Source: Blastomussa wellsi
Taxonomy: Eukaryota > Cnidaria > Anthozoa > Scleractinia > Plerogyridae
Assembly: GCA_947652115.1 (NCBI GenBank)
Contig: OX393561.1
Span: forward strand, 34,714,336 to 34,778,335
DNA length: 64,000 nucleotides
Direction of reading: 5' to 3'
Positions 10,462-22,713 of this stretch are shown in pieces. How positions within the stretch are numbered: the first letter of the stretch is position 1; every line of letters begins with the position of its first letter. Both the position numbers and the translations under genes were made by a program. Below the pieces are notes generated by a model. It ran no database searches. It was not told the origin of the DNA and saw only the letters and a list, made by a program, of their open reading frames with translations.

Positions 10462-13400
10462 TTATGTTGCTTTTGTTATTACAAGAGCTAAGAGCATAAT
10501 AATTACAACAATAGCTAAAAATATTATACACAACATCTTGCGAGAGGCTTTCTGGTGCTTTTCACCCTAAAATAAAATATAAAATGAAAAATGAATAGGT
10601 TTATCACAAAATACCGGTAATAATTGGAAAAAGATATAAAGAACGGCAATTAAAATACTGATTATCAAAATAAATTGATATTCTAGTTGTACATATTATT
10701 ATTATTATCGTTATCATTATCATCATCAGCATCGTCATCATTGTTATTATTAAAAAAATGAAATGGCAGAAGAATAAGAGTTTCTATTATTAATTATAAA
10801 ATACTATGCACACTCTCACTGGTTGATAGGTGTGTTTAGATGAGAGTATGTAAACACGGTTGTGACATTTTAGTTTTGTGTGTATTTTTAAGAAATATTT
10901 TATAAAATCAAATATAGAGGACTTTTTCTGTGTTTACAAAGCCTCATCTAAACACTCAGGGGTTTGGGAGAATTCTCGAAAGTTATGCAAACCCTCGACT
11001 ACGTCTTGGGTTTGCATAACTGTCTCAAATTCCCCAAACCCCCTCGTGTTTAGATGAGGCTATGAAGGCACTGCAAAAGTCCTCTATGGCTCAAATGTGA
11101 TATCTCATAATGTAATGGCTGGACATCCATTGGTGCCGAACAACAACAAGTTGCCTAGGGAAACTGATATTAATATTCTCTCTAGACTTTCGTTCATCTC
11201 CAACACTTTTCTAAGTATTCTCACATAACCCAACAATGCTGACTAATATTATATGTCTGTTCTCAGCAACAAATGCTGGTGATGGCACCACAAGTCACCG
11301 AAGATGCTGAGGACTCTTTGGTGGATCCTGGCACTTCCCAAGAGCACTGATTTTTGCAGTAACACAGTTAACATATTACATCCAATCTCTTTCAAATTTG
11401 CTTTAAACCTTTTTGATTAATATCATTATCTCTCATTATTATCAATATATGCGGCCAACTTGACAGGGTGGAAAAACGCTGAAGCACCTTTTTTCATATT
11501 TTTTTTATGCTGAACTTGCCATTCTACATGAAAATTGAAAGGGCTACATTTGTGTTACAGCGAGACGTGCCTAACTGTGGCCACCCAACAAACTTTTTTG
11601 ACAAGTTATAATTAGCCAATCAGAGAGCACAAATTTGTTTGAGCTGTCCCGCCTCCTAGGAATTTTCAAAGCTGTTCTCTTGAAACCTGTCATGCTTTTA
11701 ACAAGGAGGCGGGACAACTCAAACAAATTCGCGCTCCTTGATTGGCTAACTTGTCAAAAAAGTTTGTTGGGTGGCCACAGTTAGGCGAATCGCGCTGTAA
11801 CATAGGTCAAAACATAGTACAAAAATTTGTTCATCTTTACTAAACTTACTCAGGGATATTTGAGAAAAATATGTTATTTGCTGATCAAAATCTCACCTCT
11901 CCCAAAGTACAGGGTCTTATATCTCAAGGTTGGCATTCACCAAATTTTGGCCCCATTTGACATTTTGTTCTTTGTCCCTTAAAGGGCTTGTATACAAAAT
12001 ATTGAGCTTATATATCCATTGGCGTCCTTATAACGGGAGGCCGTATTTCGTTTTTCTGCCTTGCCGGCCAACTTTAAATCTGGCCTCATTAAAACACACG
12101 CTCTGCGGGCCACAAATGATCATTAACGGACCTGAAGCTGATTGGTTCATGCTCCATTAGGCGATGAATTTCAACCAATCAGGTTATGTTTAGCCTTTTG
12201 ATGCAGGAAAACCATTGAGGTGCGTATCAGTGAACAGCAAGGATGAGCAAGCTTTGAAGTTCAATTTCACGCTAAACGATTAGTTTTTAGTGACAAAAAT
12301 CAGTCTAGTTGTTATAAATGGGAAAAATACAGACAAAAAAAGTTGGATTTAGATGTGAAGATAGGTTAGAAGCAAAAGCACAATTTTTAAGAGAAGCAAA
12401 ATATCATTCACTTGATTCCTACGGTCGAGCAAAATTAGCTTGGCTGAAGTACTGTGGGAATTTTACTCTGAAGATCAACTGGAAAATGTAAGTTTGTTAA
12501 TTATTATGATTATCTATGGGTTCTTAACTCATTGGTGATTATTTTCAGAGACATTGTAGCTATATCCACAAAGTTCTGCACCTGTTCAAAACATATCAGT
12601 CCAGCTTTTATAGTTATATCATTTTCAGCGCGAAGTAAGTTCTTACTTGTATTCTTGAAAACATAGTCATCAGGATGTTATTTGGCTTTGTAATATTGAT
12701 AATAATGATAATAAAATGCCTTTAATCGGGAATATTGTTTATTTGCACCCTTGTAGTGTCATTTGCGACACTTGCGTTTCATGCTCGGGCCGCATATGAC
12801 ACTACGCAGGGGCAAATAAACAATATTTCCTCAAAAAGTCATTTTATTCCCTTATTATCATTAGTATTATAATAAGCAGAGTACAAACACTCCTAGTTGC
12901 TTCAGTCTACAGAAACTGGAAGATCCAGTCCGATGGGCCACTTGGCTCATATGCAGACTTAACCTACCTTTTCCATTATTACTAATTATTATTACTAATT
13001 ATTACTATTAATTATTATTATTATTATTATTCATTTAAAAAAATATTATTCATTATTAATGATGGAAACAGGAAAAACTGATATATCTTGAGTGTCTTGA
13101 ACACTGAACAAAATGTATTGTTCACTGACCTTTCTGAGTTGCTCCAACCCCTCTTCCACCTGAACTGATGCTTGTTCTACATTATAATCTATTCTATCCA
13201 ATATTGAACCCTGTAGATGAAACAATACACTATATGTAAGGATTTCTGAATTAAACTTTCTCAGACTACACGTAACAATTCTGATTTTGTTTGCAAATTT
13301 ACGATTTAGTCATGATCCACTGCAATTTTTTGTGCGCTTATGTACTGCAGAATACGCTTGTGCAACAAGTAAGGAGGTCAATTCTCAATTTCTAATTAAG

Positions 13401-15954
13401 ACACAAAACAACCTCAATATCCATGGATAAGGTTCTTGCAAATATCATTACTATGCAGAATCCTATGTAAATCCACATTCCTAGATGAAAAACGTTCCTA
13501 CCTGCTCTACAATCATTGTAGCAAGGTCTCTGAAAATTTCATTAAGTTCTGATATTGATTGCACTATAGATTGTATTTCCTTTTCTCTCTGCTCTATAAT
13601 AGCTGTGTTCTCCTCAGCCAGCCTCATCTGATCTGAAGTAAAGCCCTGTTGGCAAGAAAAAAAATCAAACAAGTATCACTGACTCAGACTATTATAAAAG
13701 TGAAAGATCTTTTTATAGCCTTGAGAATTGTAAATGAATGAAATACGTAACAAGGTAAGCAGTGGAACTCTGGCAGTTGCCAGCTTGTTTTGAAATCCCT
13801 CTAACTAGCAGTATGGGTTGACAGTCTTGTAACAAGTAAAACAGGCACATGGGTGACTGTCAACAAAGTTTAACTGTTGAAAGTAGTTTGGAAGGCTGCT
13901 CTGTAGCATATCATTGTTATGCTTTCATCTCTCAGTTCACTCCTTAGTTTTAGTTTCAACTGAGAAGGTATATCAAACACATTTCTAAATACCTCAAAGT
14001 TCATCTAAAATACTCTGCTTCGAGTCTCAGTGTTTAGAAATGCAATAGAACACCTTCTTGAGAATTTTATGTATCTCACACACACACTTTATTGGATTTT
14101 TTTATCATAATTGCAGAAATTCTTGTGCCCTCATTGGCTAATGCTAGTGTTAACCAGAGGACATGAATACATGTAAATGATGTATCTGATGACACCTTGT
14201 GTACAGTTGCATCTAAACAGGACCCCTTTAAATAGAAAGCCATCAACTGTAAAAAGGGAAAATGCCAAAGTTTGACGCAAAACTTGATGAATGGAACTGT
14301 TAATTTTTGCTGTGTTCTGCCAGGGTACTTCAAGTGGACTGAACTCTGTAGTAATTCAGCGGGTTTTCAAGAATTTCCAAATGGAATAAAGGTTTAGTTA
14401 TTGAAATTTTGTTTCTACATTTTGCCTTTGGATTTCTTTACACAGTTACACAGAAGATTGTGATTGGAAATCGTTTTCACTCAAAGAATTTCAGGTTTCA
14501 CTTATACTTTTACTTAGCATGCAAAGGTGAGTCTACGCTTACAGGTAATACTTTTGTCTTCACTTTGTATTATGGTAAAAAACAAATTGGTGGCAGTTTT
14601 TCATCACGTCCTGTTATTCTGAATGAATTTTGCCATCACATTGCCAAAACAGTCTGTACATAAAACTTGGCTATTGCCTCATTTTATCCACAGCCACTTT
14701 GTCAATGTGACGAAGAAATTCATAAAAATAACAGGACACACGATGAAAAACTGCCAGCAATTTGTTTTCATTAACATTCTTTTAAAATTGAAACTCAAGC
14801 AATGATTTTAAGTATTATGTATAATATAACACTGACGGTATTGTACTGTAGGTTGATATTGTAATGTGAGTAACTAAGTAATGTAGTGAGGTGTAAGTAG
14901 GTAATGTAATCTATTGTAACGAAGTGTGTTGTAAGCAATGTTTTGTAACATAATTGTTGTGTAAACGAAATAAAAGAAAATCTTTTTAAGTTTTATATTA
15001 TGCTGAGGTTTCATTTAATCCTTGGTACAATTCAGTATTTTCATTTATTTCTATTAATTATCATACATACCATTCATCAGAACAAAGGAAAATGCCAAAT
15101 TGTCTTAAACTGGACCACCACATAGTGGGAACATCCAGAAAGAAATACCGGTATGATATTCTAAATCAATATTGTGATTTAAGTTGCAGATGCACTTTTA
15201 AAACTATCTCAGAGTTTAAAGGTTTGGTTCGAAGCTACGTTTATGGACATCAATGAGCTGTAACTTACTCTGTCGTAAAGTTCATCATCCTCAACTATGT
15301 CTTCATTCATAAGTGCACTACTGGTAGCCGGTAGACCCGTGTCAAAGTATTGTCTTTCCCTTTCTTCACGGTTCTTCAATCCTGAGAAGGGAAAATTATC
15401 TTTAATTCCGGTACATCTTTACAATGAAACTTCAAAAACCATAAACACCTAAAATTATTTCTGGAATGTTTATTGTTTCACTACCAATCAGATGCAAGAT
15501 AAACCACAGCAAACCACAAAAGTAATTACCTGACAGGTTCAATTAGTCACAAAACAGTGTGTTGACTTTTTCTTCCACAATTTTACGGTAAACAATACTA
15601 AAATTGGTATTACTGTATTAGCAGAGAATAACTATAAAATCAATGAAATTTCACTGAAAAGAGATGTTCTATTGAACAAGCATGATCAGACACAGCCAAA
15701 CAGCCCATCTGAGAGCTACTTGAATTATAATCAAATGCAGCATCTCTTTTCAATAAAATATCGGTCATGATTATCCTTTGCTTATACATAAGCTCAGAAA
15801 CAGAACAATGATGATCAATTTCAGTATTTTTTAACTGTATTATCATGAAAGAAAAATGGCTAATTCAAGCCTTTGTGGTTACATCTTACGGTTTCATCTT
15901 GCATCTGATTTGCTGAGAAACGATGTTCCAGAAATAATAATATACACGAAAAAA

Positions 15955-15993
<39 letters not shown>

Positions 15994-18900
15994 TGTAACA
16001 CCATTCCAAAAAGTGTAACACCAGTACAAATTACACATCTAAATTCTGGGTTATGGTTGCAAATATTTTAAACGAATCACTTTCAGTTCGCAGCATTGTT
16101 AGCTGGTCTTCATCAGCCAATCCGTAAATAAAGTGTCAAATTTGCATCAAATGCTTGCTTCCTGTCTGCAACACTGTAAGATCTTCCAGTACTTCCTCCA
16201 GGTGAATTTTGTCATGTTTATATTATTAATAAGTAATAATACAGTTTTTCTCGTTCAATTTGGAATTAGTAATTTCCACTTGTGAGTTTTTCAAAAAGCT
16301 GAAATTGCACTTGCCAAAGCGGCTCGTGCAAATTAATTCCAAATTGAACTCGAAGCCGTATGATTACCTATACTAATTTTAGGTGTTCATGATTTTCTGG
16401 GTTTCACTGTACATACAGATAACTGTTATAACCTCTGCCACCCTCTACAACTTACTTTTCAAATATGATGACTGTCCTTTTCTGAAGTTTGTGGATAAAT
16501 CTTGTAGACTGACAGCTAATGATGACATGACATTTCTTAGAAGACGCTGCTCCTGTTTTGTAATGCTTCTACTTTGTCTTCCCATTCTTTGAATGGAGCC
16601 TTGACATTGATGAAACATCTATTGTGAATACCCAAAAAAACTTCATTATTACCGTCCTCAGACTTGCTTGTCCCTGCTAGGCAGCTCAGCTTGTACACAA
16701 GGAACAAGTGGTTCTGGGGACACATGATACGATTGGCTAGAATCAAACAAAGGGAGTCCAATCACATCATAAATTTTTTATTGAAACCGCATGCCCCTTG
16801 TGGAAACCAGCTTTTGGATATAGTTGATGGGGCACATGTGTATAAATACTGACCTACCTTGTCCCTACCTAACCATTCTAAACTGTCTTCCAACACAGGG
16901 ATTTTAAAATGGATAATTTGATTGGACTCCTTTTGTTAGATTCTTCTTACCAATCAAATTATGTGCCCCTAGAGCCAATTATTCCTCATGCACTGGCCTG
17001 GGTACATATCTTAGTTTGATGGACAGGATGAACCAATCTGGAATACTGCTACTCCCCCTGGGGGTGCGACAATTGTCCAATGCAGGTTTACCCCAGCATT
17101 TGGACAGGTTTTCCCAATAGGTTGGAAAGTAAATTCTGCATTTTGGCCTAGTGGAGCTTATCCTGGCTTCTTTAGCATGACCCGACTAGGTCAGGAGTAT
17201 TTCTACTCCTTATTGTATGCAATGCTAGTCAGTGCCTTTGGATCTCACCCTTAAATGAAAGGGACCTCAAACTTGGCCACTTTGCTATTTCATACCACAA
17301 CTGTTTTTTTGTGATTGGCAAGGTCACATCACTTGCTTTTTTCACTTCTGGCATCTAGTTTGCACCAAGACCATTTTTTATGATTGAGAAGGTCACACGC
17401 CACTGTCATGCACAGGGTATATTGTCTATTAACCTGTGTTATTTCCTTGGTTGTTATTTCTATGGTCTGTTCTTCATCCACACTGTCATCAAGGGTTGGT
17501 CGGTTTAGATGACGATCGTGTAGAGTAGACAGCTCTTGCACTAGTTAAAACATGAGTGATTAGCATTTAAACTCTCCTTATAATGCCATCACACTGACAA
17601 TTAAATTAATAAGAAAATCATAAATTAAGGGATGCGTTCCGGGCATAACCCAAAATGATTCTCAGCTAATTTTAACTTTTTTTACAAATACGAACCTTAA
17701 GTTTAAGCTACACATATTTACAGAGCTTAACATTGCTTAGATTCCATTTACAAAAGAAGTACTGTAATGACGAAGGCTACAAATTAAAATCAACAAAAGA
17801 ACTGGGAACAATCTAGATTAAATGACACAAAAAAGGGGTTAACCCAAGTCTTTGCTGGTACCTACATATATTTAGGGTCCTGTGTAGAGAGAGACACTGT
17901 TACATGTAAATAGAGTTTAGAGTTCACCTAAGTACATATAACAAAAATAACCTAGACAGGATGTAAACCTTGAGCTCTCTCTATCTGCAGAAATACTTTT
18001 GAAGAAAGATGTATCAAAACCACAAACAGAAACTTACTTCGTTGCTTTATTCTGGTAATCTCATACTGAATCTGCACGGGATTGAAAGAATATAAAATCA
18101 ATCACTCCTGGTACCATTGATTAACATCCTTTTACATATCATGTCTTTTCACTAAATAATATAAATAATCATTGTTTATTATAAAATATTCCACTTGTTT
18201 CAGGTTTTCATAGCATATGGTCTTGGGATCAATGTGATAGTGTCTTGCTATCACATTATATGTGAGCTGTAAAGAGTATTAATGGCAAGAGACAGGATAT
18301 AAATAATTTCAGCTTGGCAGCACAGAGCGTAGGGTAGGCTTGCAGCAACTCTTTTTAATCCCTGCCAGGGCTAATTGAGAAGCCAGCAATTACAGATAAA
18401 ACAAGAAAACATACCTCCTCAACAACATCAACCCTATATAGTGAATAAAAAAGAAAGGAATTACAATGTCAACCAAAACTAAAATTTAAATCTCCCTAAC
18501 CAGAGAATATAGCACTACACAGCTTACTATTACCACAAATTAAAGCTTTTGATTAGTTTTTGACAATTTTTTTACATTTTTTAGAGACATATCACTGGCT
18601 GCTATTCTGGATGTTCTCGATGGGAACTTTGTAACGGTGGGGCGCAATGTGACAGTTTAACCTAACCACCTTGCAATTTTCAATTCAAATTTGCTCTAGA
18701 GAGTTTCCAAGTTCTGGTTTCATTTTGCCATATGAAACGAGACAACACCACCTTTGTTTCAAAGAAGCAGAAAGTAATTACTGCATTGTCAAATGTTTAT
18801 AAACAGACTGTGGTAAATATAAGGATATAGTATAAGATTGCCAAACTGGGAATGACGCTTCAAAATTGGAAGTGAAAGCTGTAGCTTAAAGAGAAGAAGA

Positions 18901-20727
18901 AAGAATTTTTAAGTGTAATTCCCAGTTTGGTGATTTGAACTAAGCCTGTCACTATTTTCCCACCGTCTTTGGATATTCTTCCTTCTTCAAAGCAGAGGTG
19001 GAATTATTAGATGGAAAATGAAAACTGGAACTTAGCAACTTGCTCAAGCAAATTTGAATTGAAAGTTGCAAGTTGCTTCAAGCAAACTGTCAATCAGTAT
19101 AGGAAGATTCTGCCACATTGCAGTGTTCCCATCAAAGGAACATCTGGTTTGACTGTAATTAATAAATTGTAATGTCAAATTCAATCAGCACAACTACTCA
19201 TCTGGTTTAATACTCCCTTTCCTATGCTCCACTTAACTCAGTTTTATAATAAAATGTACATGATTACTAAAGGCTTCCTATGCGTAGGCTTGTGCTTCTG
19301 CGCTAGTGAAAACCAGCCTTAACAACACATCAACTAGTAAAATTTCCAATCCTCCCCGTTATGTAATCGTGCTTGCGGGGAATTAGCAAAAGAACAGAAA
19401 CGACATATAGTAAAACGCAAAGCAACTTTATGTTTCAAGTCCATACACGAGAGTGACGGTAAGACACGACACAAAGCCCTTGAATCCCGCTCTCCAGTAA
19501 CGTGATGCTTACAGTCCCATAATTCCACGACAGTTATTGAGGGGATGGGAAATCTGAGGGGGAGGGAGCGGTTGTTCAAAAGTTATTTCTGGGGGGGGGA
19601 GGGCAGCTATGTCTGTGACTTTAATCTCTTCTGTTTTTCTGAAGGGAGAATATGTCAGCACTTTTATCTTGCTTACCCGAGGGGGTCTTGGAGAGCACTT
19701 TCAGAGGGGGGCAGACACCAAAGACCCTCAGTAGGGGGGAGCGGATATTAAATGGAATGGCCCATTGAGTAGTATGAGTATAAATAACAATTATTCCATG
19801 AGCCCGCGTTGGATATGAAGTGATAAAATAACCAACGAGCGCATTATAATCACTTCATATCCAACAAGGGCGAATGGAATAATTGTTTTAGCAAATTCTC
19901 AAACCGGGTTTTGCCACCGATTTTTATTTCCACAATTTTACAAAGCGTCTGGAAATAGCATACAACTTTAAACTTGGCGCACTATTTTCCGTATGACGTA
20001 AAACTCCGACTATTGACTCATAGTCGGAGTTTTTTAGCCAATCAAAAAGCTAGAAATGCAATAGTCGGAGCTGAGAATATACTAATGATAATTGGCCTTT
20101 TCTGAGTTCCCTTTTCCCTCAGCTTCAAAACGAGTCTAAGTGCAAAACTATTCATATGGTAATAAGATTGTTTTGCATGAGAATGAAGATGCAGGTAAAA
20201 CACATTTTCATATGACTGGTTTCGCAATTAGACTCGTTTTGACACTAAGGCAAAAGAAAACTCGGAAATGGCCTATTTGGATGATTAATTATACCAAATT
20301 AAAAAATGTTGTGGTATAAACTGGCCTACTTTTTCATTTTGCCGTGGACGATTGAAAATTTCATTTATTTAATCGACATTAAACAGAAGATTAAGTTTCA
20401 AAAATGAAAGTATACCCACCATTGTGGAGGTAACGAACCGAGTCCCCCGGCTTGTACTCCAAGTTCGAGATCACTCGTTCTTCTAACAAGGGCAACCGTA
20501 TCATCATCCTGTTTAAAGTCAAACAAAAATGCCGTCAAGAAATGTCGTTGAGTTGTATTATCGTGAGTCGCTGGATCGCTGGACTGAACAACAACGTGTA
20601 TGGTGTATGATTACAGTACCCCTGGACTATCAGTACGTACACCGGAGTCACCCAAAGAATACGCCTTGAATCGACTAATTTCAGTGCGAAGATTAATATA
20701 AATCTCCGTTAGACTCCTAGTAGCCAT
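10462..20727 (-). CDS. STX16: Syntaxin-16 (Qa-SNARE), complete
   Basis: Ten coding exons on the minus strand: 20727-20620, 20508-20420, 18433-18415 (19 nt), 18071-18038, 17540-17434, 16618-16456, 15381-15269, 13645-13502, 13210-13130, 10566-10462. All junctions are GT-AG and the phases join into 320 codons (human about 325). Hallmarks: N-terminal [30 protein letters not shown] then HLNRPTLDD in the Habc region; [13 protein letters not shown] linker; SNARE motif from about residue 225 with [20 protein letters not shown], where Q259 is the ionic zero-layer Gln and falls exactly at an exon junction, followed by [13 protein letters not shown]. The C-terminal tail anchor (about 298-317, [18 protein letters not shown]) gives membrane insertion. 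Family known: STX16 pairs with VTI1A, STX6 and VAMP4 for endosome-to-TGN retrograde fusion. Introns carry several foldback repeats. Confidence 0.97.
10806..11100. repeat. Foldback element (family 1, copy A)
   Basis: Inverted arms gcctcatctaaacactcag... at about 10942-10995 and its near complement at about 11011-11063. An outer pair agaggactttt/aaaagtcctct encloses them. The same left-flank wording (gtatgtaaacacggttgtga) and arm order recur at 35815-36090. It lies in the last intron of syntaxin-16. Confidence 0.7.
11553..11802. repeat. Long foldback element
   Basis: Inverted arms of about 100 nt each. The left begins tgttacagcg with ctaactgtggccacccaac; the right ends gttgggtggccacagttag with cgctgtaaca. 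Arms also share gagctgtcccgcctcc/ggaggcgggacaactc. The spacer is about 45 nt. No coding capacity: a MITE-like structure in a syntaxin-16 intron. Confidence 0.8.
12318..12634 (+). CDS. Possible small two-exon ORF inside a syntaxin-16 intron (tentative)
   Basis: A 56-codon frame begins at ATG 12318 and reaches a strong donor, TGGAAAAT|GTAAGT, at 12487. After a 61-nt intron ending TTATTTTCAG, a second open stretch 12549-12634 continues in frame to another GTAAGT. The product is basic ([20 protein letters not shown] at the start) and I do not recognise it. No further exon was found. It may be a nested gene, a transposon remnant, or chance splice-like sequence. Confidence 0.2.
12727..12834. repeat. 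Short foldback element
   Basis: Arms gggaatattgtttatttgca with gtagtgtcat, and the complement gacactacgc with gcaaataaacaatattt, are separated by about 30 nt. MITE-like hairpin in a syntaxin-16 intron. Confidence 0.7.
16236..16370. repeat. Short foldback element
   Basis: Arms tcgttcaatttggaattagt (about 16251-16270) and aattccaaattgaactcgaa (about 16334-16353) are complementary. It lies next to a syntaxin-16 exon. Confidence 0.6.
17148..17225 (-). repeat. Truncated tRNA-SINE tail
   Basis: Contains gtggagcttatcctggc, agcatga and ctaggtcaggagtatttcta followed by atgctagtc, the tail part of the SINE seen full-length at 36461-36744. The tRNA-like head is missing. Confidence 0.5.
18415..18433 (-). 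other. STX16: 19-nt microexon of syntaxin-16
   Basis: The sequence between acceptor tatatag and donor gtatgt is 19 nt. It supplies the last base of a Trp codon and VDVVEE, exactly bridging the flanking exons (PPQ-W and IQYEITRIK) as in human STX16 (WVDGVDEIQYD). Without it the reading frame is lost (19 is not a multiple of three). Confidence 0.93.
18620..19147. repeat. Large foldback element with long loop
   Basis: The left side has gatgttctcgatgggaac, gacagttt, and ttcaattcaaatttgct; the right side has the complements agcaaatttgaattgaaagt, aaactgtc and gttcccatcaaaggaacatc. Arms are imperfect and the loop exceeds 200 nt. It lies within a syntaxin-16 intron. Confidence 0.55.
19784..19888. 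repeat. Foldback element
   Basis: Arms aacaattattccatgagccc with gttggatatgaagtgat, and complement atcacttcatatccaac with gaatggaataattgtt, enclose a spacer of about 25 nt. Confidence 0.8.
20075..20285. repeat. Foldback element
   Basis: Arms ggccttttctgagttccctt with caaaacgagtctaa and complement ttagactcgttttgacac with aactcggaaatggcc surround a loop of about 100 nt. It lies in the first half of syntaxin-16. Confidence 0.7.
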
Positions 20728-22713
20728 TTTTTCCACCAACGTTCCATCGACCTCCTTATCCAGGGGTGTCTTGGTTGCTTAGAAAGACCTGAAAGATTCC
20801 TTTAGTCGATGACAAGCTGGAAGATCACAGATCCGCCATTATTCACACAGCTGCAATATTTGTCCGTGGGAAGACTGGGCAGAGTACATCTGCAGTTTCT
20901 CACGAAGATTTCCGAAGATGCCGATGACGAGTTCGTAACAAAATCGGGAACACTAATTTCATAGTGCCAACATCTGTGATTTATTACTGATTTCGTAAAA
21001 ACACATGGTTAAATTGAATCCAACTTACGATATCATTCCAAAAATTTCCTGGTCTGATCCGATATTGGACGTGGTTACTCCTGAATCGCAAAAATAGATC
21101 ATAATGCGACCGTCTGACAAGTTTTGTCATGATCGGGCAAAGACACTTTGAACCCGCAAGTTTGAAATAAATTCGTCTGTATATTTTGGCCTAAAACGTG
21201 AATAGCCATTATCAAAATTCTCTCAAAAACATGTCGCGCTGAAACAAGCCTCTTATTTGATGATTGACCAAATTATAACCCGTTCCTTTTTACAGAAACA
21301 GAAAAAATTCAAATCAATCCACGCGCGCAGTTGTGTCGAGGTTGTGTCTCTGCTGGGCACCAGTCACTTTGCCACCAACACAGGTTGCAGTTTGAATGCA
21401 GATGATGAATTAATGTTGCGCAAAATAGCTGACTTGTGGTATACTTAACAATCGCAACTTTCAGTTACAAACAGAAGGTTAAAATACGGTGTTCTTTGGG
21501 CAAATTTCCCCCGCAATAAAAATTTCCCCCCTTTTTTTCTGGCCTATGTGACCATATAATATTTTTCAGGGTACGTTTGGCTAAAAATTCTGAATGTTGA
21601 CCTTGTCTGTCGTATGCGTTTTTGGGATTGCACCCAATTAAAACAAAAAAAATATAATGGATGTGGCATGGCCGGTAGAGATATTTATTGAAAAATGTCC
21701 AAGTGGCAGAGATAGTATAAACTTTGCAGTATCATCTTTTTGTTGCGACCTTGACAAACTCTGAAATTGAAAAATAATTTTTTCTTTCGATACATTCTGA
21801 CTTGTTTTTTGACTTTGAACAGTTAAGTAGGTAAAAGTAAAAATGTGGCAATAACCTCCATCTGTCAGTTATGTTTGTCATTGTACCATAAATTGAATCA
21901 AAACTACAGTGGATGCGACAAGGCATATTTAGAGACCCCTTATAAATTTTATTTACTTGTACGTGTACTAAGACAAATTTTCTAATCAGAGATTGGTTTC
22001 AGTTCAGTTTTATATACAGGTGATTTGCCTTTTAAAATTCGAAGCGATGTAAAATAATAATTATTATTATTATTATTTGAAGAAACTCTCGGCTTTTGAA
22101 TCGTCTTATTCTCTGGTCTAAAGCACACTTGATCCTTCGCGTTGAGGCCTGAATGGCAACTACCGAGCATTCAGAATATCCTCAATAATTAAGGGAATGT
22201 GTTATATGCGAACCCTACCGTGAGCCATAGCGTTTAATTTAAAATTACAAGACATTTTATCTATGACTCATGTTTATAATCTGTTGTAATTAACATATAT
22301 GAATGTGCTTTTGATACAAAAAATGTCGATAAAACAACATTCAACTGATACTATGTTTGTTTCATAATCTGTTGATTACAAATAATAGGACCTATTGACC
22401 TCTTGTCTCTGCGAGCGCCAGGATTTTCCCGCCCGCCTGTGCCGATTTCAGTCAAGCGAAAACAAATGTCTTGTGTTTATGATATGGCTCATAAATTTCC
22501 TAAGCACGTTATTATATTTTCCCTCGTCGTTCAGATTGGAGGATACAACTCTTTACGATTACCGTCTGTCTGTTGATTGGCTGTTGGACACAAAAAGTGA
22601 ATATTTATTCATCCTTGGCTACCTCTCGACGCTGCATTTCCATAATAGATGTCACCGTAGACACGTGTATTAAGATTTCGCGCGCGCTTACTCATTTACT
22701 GTTGCCATCCAAC
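20728..22713. other. Intergenic region between divergent STX16 and SLC7-like gene 1
   Basis: Promoters of both divergent genes must lie here. A short ATT trinucleotide run is at about 22052-22078. No other coding exon is recognised on either strand; open frames near 21257-21448 and 22395-22673 have no protein-like features. Confidence 0.5.
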
